From: an uncultured SAR86 cluster bacterium | GTDB lineage: Bacteria > Pseudomonadota > Gammaproteobacteria > Magnimaribacterales > D2472 | DNA length: 64,000 nt | Direction of reading: 5' to 3' | NCBI GenBank assembly: GCA_902518715.1 | Contig: CABYHU010000001.1 | Location: forward strand, 178,156-242,155 | Shown here: in pieces, positions 29,016 to 39,570 of the stretch | Layout: the number at the start of each line of letters is the position of its first letter | Position numbering within the stretch: the stretch's first letter is position 1 | Position numbers and translations under genes: made by a program | Notes under the pieces: model-generated | What the model was told of the DNA's origin: nothing | Database searches by the model: none | Seen by the model: only the letters and a program-made list of their open reading frames with translations

Positions 29016-30695
29016 CTAATAACCGCTTGCATGTCCGTCTTTTCTACTCTCAGATGCACCATAATACACCCCATTTACTTTCATAATTGCTTGATAACCA
29101 CCATAACCACCCTTTTCGTCTTTAAGGTTATGTCCTAACTTCATTAGCTCACTTCGCACTTGATTATCGATGCCAGATTCAAGACTAAGAAATCCACCAT
29201 TAATCATCGTTTCTCCAGTGGGTTCTGATGATCCAAAATGTCTTATACGTGGAGCATCTCCTGCTTCTTGAAGATTCATTTGAAAATCTACAATATTTAC
29301 AACGATTTGGGCATGCCCTTGAGGTTGCATACCTCCACCCATTAATCCAAAACTTATAAATGGCTTATCATCTTTGGTAATAAATGCAGGAATAATTGTA
29401 TGAAATGGTCTTTTGCCACCTTCTAAGCTGTTGCGATGTTTTGGATCTAAATTAAACATTTCTCCTCTATCTTGAAGCATAAAACCAAGATTTGGAGGAA
29501 CCATACCTGAACCCATGCCTCGATAATTACTTTGTATGAGTGAAACCATGTTTCCTTCTTTATCAGCAACTGTCATATAGATGGTATCGCCATTTTCAAA
29601 AATACCAGTGTCATAGGTGGATGCAGCTTTTTTAGGGTCAATTAATTTATTTCTCTCTAATGCATATTCTTTAGAAATTAGTTCTACAACAGGCACATCA
29701 GCAAAATTCATATCAGCATAGTATTTTGCTCTATCTTCATAGGCTAATTTCTTTGCTTCTGTAAAGATATGAATATATTCAGCAGAGTTATGTCCCATAT
29801 TAGAAATATCATATTGCTCAAGAATATTTAGTATTTGCAGAGCAGCAATACCTTGGCCATTTGGTGGTAATTCCCAAACATCAAAACCTCTATAATTAGA
29901 TGAAACTGGAGTAATCCATTCAGGTTGGTAATTTTTGAGATCATCTTCAGAGAGAAAACCGCCTTGCTCAATTATGAATTTTGAAATTATCTTAGCTATG
30001 TCGCCTTTATAAAAACTTTCTCCATAAGATTTAGCAATTTTTTTGTAGGTATTGGCTAAACCTTTATTGACGAAAATATCGCCTTTTTTGAGAGCATCGC
30101 CATTTGGCATCCATACATCTCTAAAATTTGGATAATCTTTATATCTCTCGGATGACAATTGAAGATAATACCCAACTACCTCAGTTATTGGAAACCCATT
30201 ATCTGCATAGTAAATAGCGTTAGTAAATAACTCATCAAAGGATTTTTTACCAAAACGTTTATGAAGTGCTGTCCATCCAGCAACAGCTCCTGGAACAGTA
30301 ACTGGTAAGGGACCAAATGGAGGAATTTTATCTATATCCATAGCTTTAAGCTTTTTAATTGTCATATCTTGTGCAGCTGGACCAGATGAATTCAAACCAT
30401 AGAGCTTCTTATCATCTTCAATCCAAACTATGGCAAATAAGTCACCACCAATACCACACCCAGTTGGCTCGACGAGACCTAAAACAGCATTTGCAGCAAT
30501 AGCTGCATCGATGGCATTGCCACCATCCTTCAGAACATCTATAGCTGTTTGTGTAGCCAGTGGATGGCTAGTTGCTGCCATTCCATTTGTTGCAATTACT
30601 TCTGAGCGAGTTGCAAAATCTTTTCCTAAAATTCTGTCATAAGAAACAATATAATTTGAAAGGAATAAAAAAATTGTTAATGTAAGAAGTTTCAT
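29016..30695 (-). CDS. Gamma-glutamyltransferase family protein
   Basis: GGNAIDAAIAANAVLGLVEPTGCGIGGDLFAI, signal peptide, GDTIYMTVADKEGNMVSLIQSNY and GGGMQPQGHAQ. Confidence 0.92.
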   Translation of the reverse strand: MKLLTLTIFLFLSNYIVSYDRILGKDFATRSEVIATNGMAATSHPLATQTAIDVLKDGGNAIDAAIAANAVLGLVEPTGCGIGGDLFAIVWIEDDKKLYGLNSSGPAAQDMTIKKLKAMDIDKIPPFGPLPVTVPGAVAGWTALHKRFGKKSFDELFTNAIYYADNGFPITEVVGYYLQLSSERYKDYPNFRDVWMPNGDALKKGDIFVNKGLANTYKKIAKSYGESFYKGDIAKIISKFIIEQGGFLSEDDLKNYQPEWITPVSSNYRGFDVWELPPNGQGIAALQILNILEQYDISNMGHNSAEYIHIFTEAKKLAYEDRAKYYADMNFADVPVVELISKEYALERNKLIDPKKAASTYDTGIFENGDTIYMTVADKEGNMVSLIQSNYRGMGSGMVPPNLGFMLQDRGEMFNLDPKHRNSLEGGKRPFHTIIPAFITKDDKPFISFGLMGGGMQPQGHAQIVVNIVDFQMNLQEAGDAPRIRHFGSSEPTGETMINGGFLSLESGIDNQVRSELMKLGHNLKDEKGGYGGYQAIMKVNGVYYGASESRKDGHASGY

Positions 30696-30706
30696 AATTC
30701 TTTAGA

Positions 30707-32197
30707 TCATAACTTAAGAAAAAACGTATCTTCAAGACTTTCTATAATATTTGATATATTTTCTAAATCGCATCCACCATAAACATACAAATCTGGTCTT
30801 ACTACAACAAAGTCATATTTATCAAAAATATTTTTTAATCGACTTTCTTTATCGTCGTTTGATGTAATTTTTTCAAAATGAATTGATAAATGCTTAAAAA
30901 TTAATTCAGCTTTAGGGGACAGCACTGGTAGAGCTTTGTTGGAAATTACTGAAAATTTAGAAGCTATAATTCTGTCTAGTTTTATGGGCTTACTTTCTCT
31001 ATTAAGTATTGGTTGAGGTATGGGGCAACCTGTGATCATGTCAGAAGTATCTCCAAATACTCCTTCTGGTATATGGGGGAATTTAGCTTCATAGCTTGGA
31101 CCTTCTGGTGTGTATTCCTTTCCCTCCTCTGCAGCACAAAATCCTTCAATCATTTCACCAATTGATTTTGTCTGTGCAACAGTCCATTTTGCATGCAGAT
31201 ATCTTTCATTTTGATAGGTTTTAAAAATATCTTTAGAGCATTTGTTGTTAAAGAAAAGATCGACCTTCCAAGCTAAATTAGATACATCTCTAATACCTGT
31301 TCCCATTCCAGCGCCCATGAATGGTGGCATTTGATGAGCTGCGTCTCCAGCAATAAAAATATTATCTTCATTCCATCTCTCTGCAATACATGCATGAAAT
31401 GTATATATAGCTGCTCTCTCTAGAAGTGCATTATCTTTATTGATCCATGGTGATAAGAGCTCCCAAATAAATGATTCACTTTTAATATTATCCTCATCGT
31501 CATCAGGCATTACTCTAAATTCAAAGCGAAGATGTCCTCTTCTTCCATGAAGAAAAGTTCCTGGTCTTGAAGGATTGCAAACTTGAACAAGCTCATTTTT
31601 TAAGCCTATATCCTTTGTAAGATGGGCATCACATACCAACCATTTCTGGTTATACCCTAAGTCTTCTAAATTAATGTCCAATTTTTTCCTTATAAAACTA
31701 CTTGCTCCATCACAACCAAACAATAATTTAGATTTCAATTTTGTGTTTTGATTTTTTTCGTTAATGACGACATCAACGCCATCGCTTGTATTTTTAAAAT
31801 CCACTAGCTCAGTAGATTCTTTAACTTCAATGTTTTCGGAGGATTGTATTTTTTCCCTTAAAAATGATTCTAGCTCTGGCTGATAAAAAAGAACCTGGTT
31901 AGGCCAACCCATCTCCGTATCCTCAATACTTGCGATAATTGTCTGAATTGGTTCTAAATCTTTGTTTGAAAAATGAACTTTTTCAATTTGGTTTGAATTA
32001 GCTATAACTTTCTCAGCTAGGTTAAATTGATCAAATATTCTAAGTTGCTCACCATCGGTATTGATTGCCCTAGCGGTTTTGCATGGACCTTGATTTTTCT
32101 CGATTATCAATACCTTGTAATTATATTTAGCTAGAAGTAAAGATAGTGTTGCTCCAACTGGGCCATAACCACATATAGCAACATCAAATTTTTCCAT
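30707..32197 (-). CDS. FAD-dependent monooxygenase (MhpA-like aromatic hydroxylase)
   Basis: ICGYGPVGATLSLLLAKY, CDGASSFIRKKL, IFIAGDAAHQMPPFMGAGMGTGIRDVSNLAWK. Confidence 0.88.
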   Translation of the reverse strand: MEKFDVAICGYGPVGATLSLLLAKYNYKVLIIEKNQGPCKTARAINTDGEQLRIFDQFNLAEKVIANSNQIEKVHFSNKDLEPIQTIIASIEDTEMGWPNQVLFYQPELESFLREKIQSSENIEVKESTELVDFKNTSDGVDVVINEKNQNTKLKSKLLFGCDGASSFIRKKLDINLEDLGYNQKWLVCDAHLTKDIGLKNELVQVCNPSRPGTFLHGRRGHLRFEFRVMPDDDEDNIKSESFIWELLSPWINKDNALLERAAIYTFHACIAERWNEDNIFIAGDAAHQMPPFMGAGMGTGIRDVSNLAWKVDLFFNNKCSKDIFKTYQNERYLHAKWTVAQTKSIGEMIEGFCAAEEGKEYTPEGPSYEAKFPHIPEGVFGDTSDMITGCPIPQPILNRESKPIKLDRIIASKFSVISNKALPVLSPKAELIFKHLSIHFEKITSNDDKESRLKNIFDKYDFVVVRPDLYVYGGCDLENISNIIESLEDTFFLKL

Positions 32198-32204
32198 ATT
32201 GGAA

Positions 32205-33110
32205 TTAGAGTAGTTTTGTTGTGTCTGGTTCCTGTACTATTTCGTTTTCAATGAAACCAATCTCATCAATTTCAACCCTTACTTTATCACCGGGAACTAA
32301 CCAGTTTTGTGTTGCTAATGCCGATCCTTCAGGTGTTCCAGTAGGAATCAAATCCCCAGGCTTTAAAGTAAAGGCGGTTGATAAATATTCTATTAAAGTA
32401 TAACAATCAAAAATCATTAGACTTGTATTAGTGTTTTGTCGCTCTTCATTATTGACATAAGTTCTTAAATTTAAATTATGAGGATCATCTATTTCATCTG
32501 AAGTAACAATATATGGTCCAAAAGGACAATGTGTATCCCAAGACTTACCCATCGTCATTGTGTGAGGCGGCCCTCTAAACTGCCAATCTCTCACAGTAAA
32601 ATCATTAACGACAGTGTAGCCGTATATAGCTTTATGAGCTTGATCATAAGGAACATGTCTACATGACTTGCCAACAACCATCCCAAGCTCACCCTCATAG
32701 TCGAGCCAATTGGAAGCATTAGGTCTATGTACTTCACCATACGGATCATTGACTGATGAGTTTTGTTTATTAAAGATATTTGGAAATTGTTCTTGAAGTT
32801 CAACCTCATTGCTATGATGATCTTTAAGATCTTTAGCTTCCTCAACATGTTTCTTGTAATTTAAACCAACGGCAAGAATCTTATTTGGAACCTGGATAGG
32901 TGCTTTAATTGCTATATCATCTGGCGATATACCAGTGATATTTGACTCAATATAATCTGTAGCTTTATCAATTCCAGTATCTCCTAAATCGATAAACTCA
33001 ACCATATCAGTTGGAAGCTCTGCTTCAGATAAATCTACAATATTTTCATTTTTAAAAGCTCCAACTCTCAAGTTTTGTTCTTTTTTTAATGTAAATGTTA
33101 AAAGTTTCAT
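32205..33110 (-). CDS. Fumarylacetoacetate hydrolase family protein
   Basis: ILAVGLNYKKHVEEAKD, DYEGELGMVVGK, GYTVVNDFTVRDWQ, GDLIPTGTPEGSA. Confidence 0.92.
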   Translation of the reverse strand: MKLLTFTLKKEQNLRVGAFKNENIVDLSEAELPTDMVEFIDLGDTGIDKATDYIESNITGISPDDIAIKAPIQVPNKILAVGLNYKKHVEEAKDLKDHHSNEVELQEQFPNIFNKQNSSVNDPYGEVHRPNASNWLDYEGELGMVVGKSCRHVPYDQAHKAIYGYTVVNDFTVRDWQFRGPPHTMTMGKSWDTHCPFGPYIVTSDEIDDPHNLNLRTYVNNEERQNTNTSLMIFDCYTLIEYLSTAFTLKPGDLIPTGTPEGSALATQNWLVPGDKVRVEIDEIGFIENEIVQEPDTTKLL

Positions 33111-33164
33111 ATAAATTAATATTTCAAAGTATAAATAGTTAAGTCAATAAGTATAATAAATTAT

Positions 33165-33851
33165 ATGGAAAAAATTTTTAATAAAGATCTATATTTAAAT
33201 TTTAAATCTGAATATTCGCCAGATGACTTTCATCATGTGGCATTCAAAACCACCAATTATGGAGAAATGGTAGAGTTTTATAAAAAACTTTTTGGTTGCG
33301 AACCTCTCTACCAAAGTAATCAAATTACATTCTTAGCATTTGATGATGAACATCATAGAGTAGCAATTGCTAATACGTCAGATGTTTTAAAGAACTTAGG
33401 TTTTATTCCAAAGCTAATTATGAATCTGAAACTGTTTCTTAATAAAAAAATACCAACTATTGTGGGCCTTGATCACATCTCTTACAGGATAAATCCAATA
33501 GATAGATGGTTTAACTTCTATTTTGAAGCAAAAGAACGAGGATTAGATCCACTTTGGACAATAAATCATGGATGGATTAGTGGAATATATTATAAAGATC
33601 CTGATGGTAACTTAGTTGAAATATTTTTTGAACATTTTTCATCAGCTGAAGAATTTAAAAGTAATATTTCACCAGATTTTGAGGATGAGCCAATAGGAAC
33701 AAATATGGATGTAGAGGTTTTATACGAAATGTATAAAGCCGGTAGTGATTTTTCAGAATTAATAACCAAAGGTAATACTGTTCCTGAGGGAAAGAAACCG
33801 GTCTCAGGATTTGATGCTGTAGTTAATATGAAAAAGAAATTTAAAGATTAA
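33165..33851 (+). CDS. VOC family protein (extradiol-dioxygenase-like)
   Basis: DFHHVAFKTTNYGEMVEFYKKLFG, GLDHISYRI, YYKDPDGNLVEIFFEHF. Confidence 0.82.
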   Translation: MEKIFNKDLYLNFKSEYSPDDFHHVAFKTTNYGEMVEFYKKLFGCEPLYQSNQITFLAFDDEHHRVAIANTSDVLKNLGFIPKLIMNLKLFLNKKIPTIVGLDHISYRINPIDRWFNFYFEAKERGLDPLWTINHGWISGIYYKDPDGNLVEIFFEHFSSAEEFKSNISPDFEDEPIGTNMDVEVLYEMYKAGSDFSELITKGNTVPEGKKPVSGFDAVVNMKKKFKD

Positions 33852-33856
33852 CTTAT

Positions 33857-34756
33857 TTGATGTCTCATCCAAACATAACTCTTTATCATGCAAATTGGTC
33901 CTTTTGCAGCCAAATGGTTAGAGTGGCTTTACTTGAAAAAGGTTTTTCATTTAATGAACATCATATAAAACTTTGTGATCAATATCCCGAAGGTGAAAAT
34001 ATTGATAAAGAGTATCTAGAAATAAATCCACTTGGAACAGTTCCTGCAATTAAGATAGATAAAAACATAATTTGTGGAAGTGAAGAAATAATCTATCAAT
34101 TAGATAAAATTGATTCTATTGATAACCATTCACTCTATCCAGACAATGTAGATGAAACTGAGATAAGAAAATGGGCAGCAGATACAACGATCACTGATGG
34201 AGTAAAGTTTGCTTCTACATTAGGAACAATAATGCCAGTTTTCTCATCACCACTCCTTCAATATATGATCAAACAACTACCCTTCAGCTCAATAGTGAAG
34301 ATTCTTTTGAGACATCCAAGAAAAGATAGAAAAATGATCTTCATTGCAATGTACTTTGGCAATCCTTCAAAAAGGATTCCATTTATGGGTGTTAAAAATT
34401 ATGTTGATGAAATTCTTAAATTAGAAAAGTTATTTTCTGATGGTAGAACTTTCTTTTACAACACATTTTCTCATGTTGATATAAATCTTATGTGTGTATT
34501 CAACAGATTAATTGATCTTGGTCTTGAAGAGACAGTGTCATACAAAACACCCTTTCTCTATAAATATTGGGAAAATCTTAAATCGAGAAAGAGTTATGAG
34601 GATGGAATTCTTAATTACTACACTGAAAAGGAAAAAGATTTGCTGAGTGAATTTAATAAAAATAATAATTTGTCCGTTCTTAAAACAATTATCGAGGAGA
34701 TTGATAAAAGAAAGTTTATACCAATGAAAAGATTTGGTTCTGCCAAATATGATTAA
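33857..34756 (+). CDS. Glutathione S-transferase family protein
   Basis: Thioredoxin-like N-terminus WSFCSQMVRVALLEKG, LEINPLGTVPAIKID. Confidence 0.82.
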   Translation: MMSHPNITLYHANWSFCSQMVRVALLEKGFSFNEHHIKLCDQYPEGENIDKEYLEINPLGTVPAIKIDKNIICGSEEIIYQLDKIDSIDNHSLYPDNVDETEIRKWAADTTITDGVKFASTLGTIMPVFSSPLLQYMIKQLPFSSIVKILLRHPRKDRKMIFIAMYFGNPSKRIPFMGVKNYVDEILKLEKLFSDGRTFFYNTFSHVDINLMCVFNRLIDLGLEETVSYKTPFLYKYWENLKSRKSYEDGILNYYTEKEKDLLSEFNKNNNLSVLKTIIEEIDKRKFIPMKRFGSAKYD

Positions 34757-36215
34757 GAATAAACTTTTATTACTTGTATCTATTTTTATTACTAATTATG
34801 GTTTTTCCTCTCCGAATATACTTATTATTCTTGCAGATGATTTGGGTTGGAATGATGTTAGTTATCATGGAAGTGAAATAGATACACCAAATATTGATAG
34901 GTTAATTTCCTCAGGAGTTGAGCTTGATAGATTTTATGTCCAGCCAACATGCAGCCCAACAAGAGCTGAGCTAATGACTGGGAAATCAGCTATAAGACTG
35001 GGTATTACAAGACCAATATCTAAAAATCAAAAATTAGGCTTAGGACTCAATGAAAAAATCCTTCCTCAATATTTAAAAGAAATGAATTATCAAACATATC
35101 TTTTAGGGAAATGGCATTTAGGTGCTTACACTCCTGAGTACTTCCCAACAAGAAGAGGATTTGATTATTTTTATGGATATCTTCAGGGTGGAAATGGTTA
35201 TTGGGATCATGTGCATGGTGGAGGTTATGATTGGCAAAAAAATGAAAAACTACATAGAAAAGAGGGTTATACAACTCATCTAATAAGAGATGATGCTATT
35301 AGAATTATTGAAAATCATAACGATCAATCAAGCATATTTTTAAATATAAATTTTGGAGCCCCTCATACTCCGAATGAAGCACCTCAAGAATCTATAGATA
35401 AATTTAAGAACATACAGTCAGAAAATAGAAGAATTCATGCAGCAATGGTTCATGAGATGGATGATGCTATTGGCCAAATCATAAATGCTCTTAAAGAAAA
35501 AAATATTCTAAATAACACAATCATTTTCTTTGCTAGTGATAATGGTGGCTTACCTCCAAATCTTGAATTAGATCCCGGGATTCTCAATCTTCCCTATAAA
35601 TTCGGTATTTGTGATTGGGAAAGGCCGTTGTCGTTTGAGGTATTTGAGTGGTTATGCAGTAATTTTGATGGAGCAAGTAGTAATATGCCTTTACCTAAAG
35701 GAAAAATGTCAGTATCTGAGGGAGGTATAAGAGTTCCTGCTGCAATATGGTGGCCTGATAAAATTGAGCAAGATAAAAGTACAAATTTCATTTCGATGAT
35801 TGATATTCTTCCAACAATTATTGATCTAGTAGATTATGAGAATGAAATAAATGTTGATGGTAACTCTCAAGCAAATATATTAATGAACATCGGCGATTCC
35901 AAGAAAACAAAATATGCTGTAATTGATATAACAAATAATGTTTTATCATTGGTGGATATGCCATACAAACTGATATCTAGTAATGGGGAATATGAACTCT
36001 TTAATATTATTAATGATCCAACAGAAACAATAAATATTGCTGAAATTTATCCAGAACTAGTAGAAAAATACTCTCAAGAATTATCCGATTTACCTAGGGG
36101 AGAAGATAGATCATTATCACTTCCAGAGATTTTAAGAGATCCAGATTTATTTGGTGGTAAGGAGGATAGAATCCCCTGGGTTGAAAAAGCTTTTGAGAAT
36201 GCTGAAGCAAAATAA
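34749..36215 (+). CDS. Exported sulfatase (arylsulfatase type, CxPxR)
   Basis: NILIILADDLGWNDVSYHG, formylglycine motif CSPTRAELMTGK, GKWHLG; signal-peptide-like start MIKNKLLLLVSIFITNYGFSS. Confidence 0.93.
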   Translation: MIKNKLLLLVSIFITNYGFSSPNILIILADDLGWNDVSYHGSEIDTPNIDRLISSGVELDRFYVQPTCSPTRAELMTGKSAIRLGITRPISKNQKLGLGLNEKILPQYLKEMNYQTYLLGKWHLGAYTPEYFPTRRGFDYFYGYLQGGNGYWDHVHGGGYDWQKNEKLHRKEGYTTHLIRDDAIRIIENHNDQSSIFLNINFGAPHTPNEAPQESIDKFKNIQSENRRIHAAMVHEMDDAIGQIINALKEKNILNNTIIFFASDNGGLPPNLELDPGILNLPYKFGICDWERPLSFEVFEWLCSNFDGASSNMPLPKGKMSVSEGGIRVPAAIWWPDKIEQDKSTNFISMIDILPTIIDLVDYENEINVDGNSQANILMNIGDSKKTKYAVIDITNNVLSLVDMPYKLISSNGEYELFNIINDPTETINIAEIYPELVEKYSQELSDLPRGEDRSLSLPEILRDPDLFGGKEDRIPWVEKAFENAEAK

Positions 36216-38019
36216 GTCATTAAAGTTTCTATGTATTTTAGTAATTATAAATTCATGTAGCTCTGGGTCTAGCTCACCAGAGGTTTTACCCACACCAGAA
36301 CTTGTAATTAGTTATTCAAATTTAAGTAATTTAAAGAGCTATGAATTAATAAATTTTAGTATTAGTTCAAATCTAAATTGTGAATTTAATATTTCCTCTG
36401 ATGATATCTATTGGGTGAAAACTGCTAACAACCAAGATTTTTCCTTTAGGGCGCCTGCGACAATGCAGTTAAGCGAGATTAAAAATCTAACTATAACTTC
36501 TATTTCTTCATCTGAGTGTCCTTATAAATCTGAAACTATAAGTTTTGATGTGAATAGAAATCCAGATCTTTTAAAGTTTCTGCCCTCCCCTCAACCGATT
36601 AATGAAAATGAGACAAAATCAGATTTTTTTGTGTCTCATGGACTTGGATTTGGCGGTATAGAAATTAGTGATACGTATTCAGCAACAATTTGCTACCCAA
36701 CACCAGATGATTGCACCACTTATGAAAATGAATTATTTGGTCAAGATGCTCATAATATGGCTATTGGTGACTTCAATGGTGATGGTTTTGAAGACATTGT
36801 CATAGCATGGGCAATTTTTCCTCATACGGTTGAGTTGAGTCAAAAAATTAATGCGCCTGTTGAAATTTATCTTAATGATGGTCAAGGAAATCTTTTTGAA
36901 GATAATGCTATCTACCAATTAGGTGAGGCTCCAACTCATCCAGCTCCATACAGGTTGGCAATTGAAGATTTTAATGGTGATGGAATTGATGATATTTTTG
37001 CAGGATCAATGGGTCTTCAGTATAGAGATCCGGACTACTCAAATAATTTTATTGAGCCTTACCCAGATCTATTGCTGCTAAGTGACAGTAATGGAAAATT
37101 TTATAATGCTTCTTCAAATATAGATGATCAAAATAATGGTAATGGGAAGTTATGTGGCTTCAGTCATGATGCTAGTGCTGGTGATTTCGATAATGATGGT
37201 GATATCGATATATATGCTTGCAATATTCTACTTGAAAATGATGGCTTAGGTTTTTTTACATTTGAAACTAATTTAGATAGAAATTTACAATTTCAATATG
37301 GTAATCCAATGTCTAGTTTGATGGTTGATATTAATAATGATCAATATGATGATTTAATCTTTTGGAATTTTGACAACAGATGGAACTTTGAAAATAATCC
37401 ACATGAAGGATTTGTAGTTCTCAGTAATGGCACATCAAATATTAATGAATGGCAATTAAAAGCTTTACCTGCAGGTCCCTATGGTGTAAATCATAATAAA
37501 TATAATCATGCCGACTGGGGCGACCTTAATAATGATGGGTACATGGATGTTGTTGTAGCAGTGACTAGGGATATTCCTTATTATGAAGGTGCATATTTAC
37601 AAATCCTTCTTAATGATACTAATGGGAATCTTATAGATGTGACAGAAAATAATTTTCCAGATCAAATACGTGAAGCATCACATCATGGGGAAGGTAACAT
37701 TTATCTAAGAGATTTTGATTTAGATGGTGATTTAGATATTTTTCATTCTACAAGAGATTACACTGAAATTAATGGTGCTCACATTGCAATCAACAATGGT
37801 AGCGGATTTTTCACTTCGCTTAATGACTCTTATTTTCCAAAAAGACCTGTTAAGGATTCATTTTCTAACAACAAATCTATCGCTAAAGGCTTGCCTATAA
37901 ATTTGGACAATGAAGGATGCCTTGATCTAATTAGTGCAGCTGATGTTTGGGGTGACTCCAATAAAACAGTTAACTACTTGTATTCTTTAATTAATATAGA
38001 TTGCAACTTCTCAAATTAG
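36199..38019 (+). CDS. FG-GAP/VCBS-repeat lipoprotein
   Basis: Lipobox-like LVIINSCSSGSS; repeated DxNxDGxxD calcium loops (GDFNGDGFEDI, EDFNGDGIDDI, GDFDNDGDIDI, GDLNNDGYMDV, RDFDLDGDLDI). Confidence 0.85.
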   Translation: MLKQNKSLKFLCILVIINSCSSGSSSPEVLPTPELVISYSNLSNLKSYELINFSISSNLNCEFNISSDDIYWVKTANNQDFSFRAPATMQLSEIKNLTITSISSSECPYKSETISFDVNRNPDLLKFLPSPQPINENETKSDFFVSHGLGFGGIEISDTYSATICYPTPDDCTTYENELFGQDAHNMAIGDFNGDGFEDIVIAWAIFPHTVELSQKINAPVEIYLNDGQGNLFEDNAIYQLGEAPTHPAPYRLAIEDFNGDGIDDIFAGSMGLQYRDPDYSNNFIEPYPDLLLLSDSNGKFYNASSNIDDQNNGNGKLCGFSHDASAGDFDNDGDIDIYACNILLENDGLGFFTFETNLDRNLQFQYGNPMSSLMVDINNDQYDDLIFWNFDNRWNFENNPHEGFVVLSNGTSNINEWQLKALPAGPYGVNHNKYNHADWGDLNNDGYMDVVVAVTRDIPYYEGAYLQILLNDTNGNLIDVTENNFPDQIREASHHGEGNIYLRDFDLDGDLDIFHSTRDYTEINGAHIAINNGSGFFTSLNDSYFPKRPVKDSFSNNKSIAKGLPINLDNEGCLDLISAADVWGDSNKTVNYLYSLINIDCNFSN

Positions 38020-38053
38020 AGTAAAATTACTAAAATAGCTAAAAATTTCTGAT

Positions 38054-39106
38054 ATGAAAAAAGTATTAATTTTAATAAGTTTTGTAGTCTCAATATTCCT
38101 AATTGGCTTAGTATCATTAAATTCTCATTCGGTACAAGACAGAATCTTAAACACTGGTTTAAAGAATATACTAGCTGGCGTAGAACCTTTTTTAGATAGA
38201 GAAGATTCTTTAAAAGTTGTTGTTTGTGGTTCAAGATCGCCCCTTCCATCTCCAGGTAGAGCTGAAGCGTGTATCCTTGTAGAGGCTGGTGATGATATCT
38301 ATATCTTCGATCTAGGTAACGGAAGTATGGATAACCTAACTCAATATGGCGTTCCATGGCCAAATGTAAAAGCAGTTTTAATAACGCATATGCATTCAGA
38401 TCATATTGCAGACTTACCAGATGCTCATCTTCAATCTTGGGTTCAAGGAAGAGATTCACCATTAATGGTTTATGGACCTGTAGGAATTGATCTTGTTACA
38501 CAAGGATTTGAGCAAGCATACTCAGCTGATTATAAGTATAGAAATGAACATCATGGTGATGAAATGTTACCAATGAGTATTGCGGGATTTAATGCAATTC
38601 AACTTATGGATAATCAATTCATTCCAAATGATACTCCAGGATTAGAAATATTACCGTTTGTAGTAGATCATCATCCAGTAAATTCAGCTTTTGGTTTTAA
38701 AATATCCTATAAAGATAGATCAGTAGTTATAAGTGGAGATACTATTCATGATGGAAGTGTTCAAAAGTATTCAAAAGATGTTGATCTATTGGTGCATTCG
38801 GCAATCTCAATAGATCTAGTTGAAAGGATGAGAGAAATTGCTCCATTGCCACAGCTGAACAAGATTTTATTTGACATTCAGGACTATCACACAACCATAA
38901 AGGAAGCAGGTGAAATTTCTAGAGATGCCAATGTAAAACATTTGCTCATTTACCACGCCATACCTACTCCTCGAAATAAAATCATGGAGGACGTTTTTTT
39001 TAGGCCTCTTATTGGCATATTTGATCACTACACTCTTTCAGATGATGGAACCAGAGTAATTATGCCAGTTGGAAGTGATGAAGTAATTATTGATCATATT
39101 GATTAA
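38054..39106 (+). CDS. MBL-fold metallohydrolase (ribonuclease Z/arylsulfatase-like), membrane-anchored or exported
   Basis: ITHMHSDHIADLPD, YKDRSVVISGDTIHD, N-terminal hydrophobic segment. Confidence 0.88.
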   Translation: MKKVLILISFVVSIFLIGLVSLNSHSVQDRILNTGLKNILAGVEPFLDREDSLKVVVCGSRSPLPSPGRAEACILVEAGDDIYIFDLGNGSMDNLTQYGVPWPNVKAVLITHMHSDHIADLPDAHLQSWVQGRDSPLMVYGPVGIDLVTQGFEQAYSADYKYRNEHHGDEMLPMSIAGFNAIQLMDNQFIPNDTPGLEILPFVVDHHPVNSAFGFKISYKDRSVVISGDTIHDGSVQKYSKDVDLLVHSAISIDLVERMREIAPLPQLNKILFDIQDYHTTIKEAGEISRDANVKHLLIYHAIPTPRNKIMEDVFFRPLIGIFDHYTLSDDGTRVIMPVGSDEVIIDHID

Positions 39107-39570
39107 TGAAATTATTTCCTTCTGATCTAAATAATCGATACAAAGGTTCAAAACTTGTTCAGTATGGATTGTATCCAATTTTTGCAATTTATATTTTTAG
39201 ATCTCTTGTACATTTTCTTGCAGAAAATTCAGGTCTTGTAGGTATTGCGACTATTAAAGAATTTCCAATTACCAATGGTTTAAATCCAAATAATATTATT
39301 TACTTATTTGCTTCATTATGGGGTGCTACGCAAGTATCGCTGACTATGATCTTATTAATCTTATTTATTAAGTATAAGAATCTTATTCCTCTTATATATT
39401 TGATATGTCTTCTAGATCAGTGTTTTAGGTTAACTTCAGGCTATCTTCATCCTTTGGGTGAGGATTATTATATCAATACACCACCAGGTGTTATTTCAAA
39501 TGTACCTGTATTGTTATACTTAATCTTTATGTTTTATTTATCATTAAGAGAGAGTACTGAACATGATTGA
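39106..39570 (+). CDS. Hypothetical membrane protein
   Basis: Multiple hydrophobic segments; TAATG overlap with upstream gene. Confidence 0.7.
   Translation: MKLFPSDLNNRYKGSKLVQYGLYPIFAIYIFRSLVHFLAENSGLVGIATIKEFPITNGLNPNNIIYLFASLWGATQVSLTMILLILFIKYKNLIPLIYLICLLDQCFRLTSGYLHPLGEDYYINTPPGVISNVPVLLYLIFMFYLSLRESTEHD

Noticed and set aside
38016-38462. Antisense ORF of 148 aa opposite the MBL hydrolase gene
   Set aside because: Lies entirely opposite a well-supported CDS; Leu/Tyr/His-rich composition is typical of the shadow frame of an AT-rich gene.
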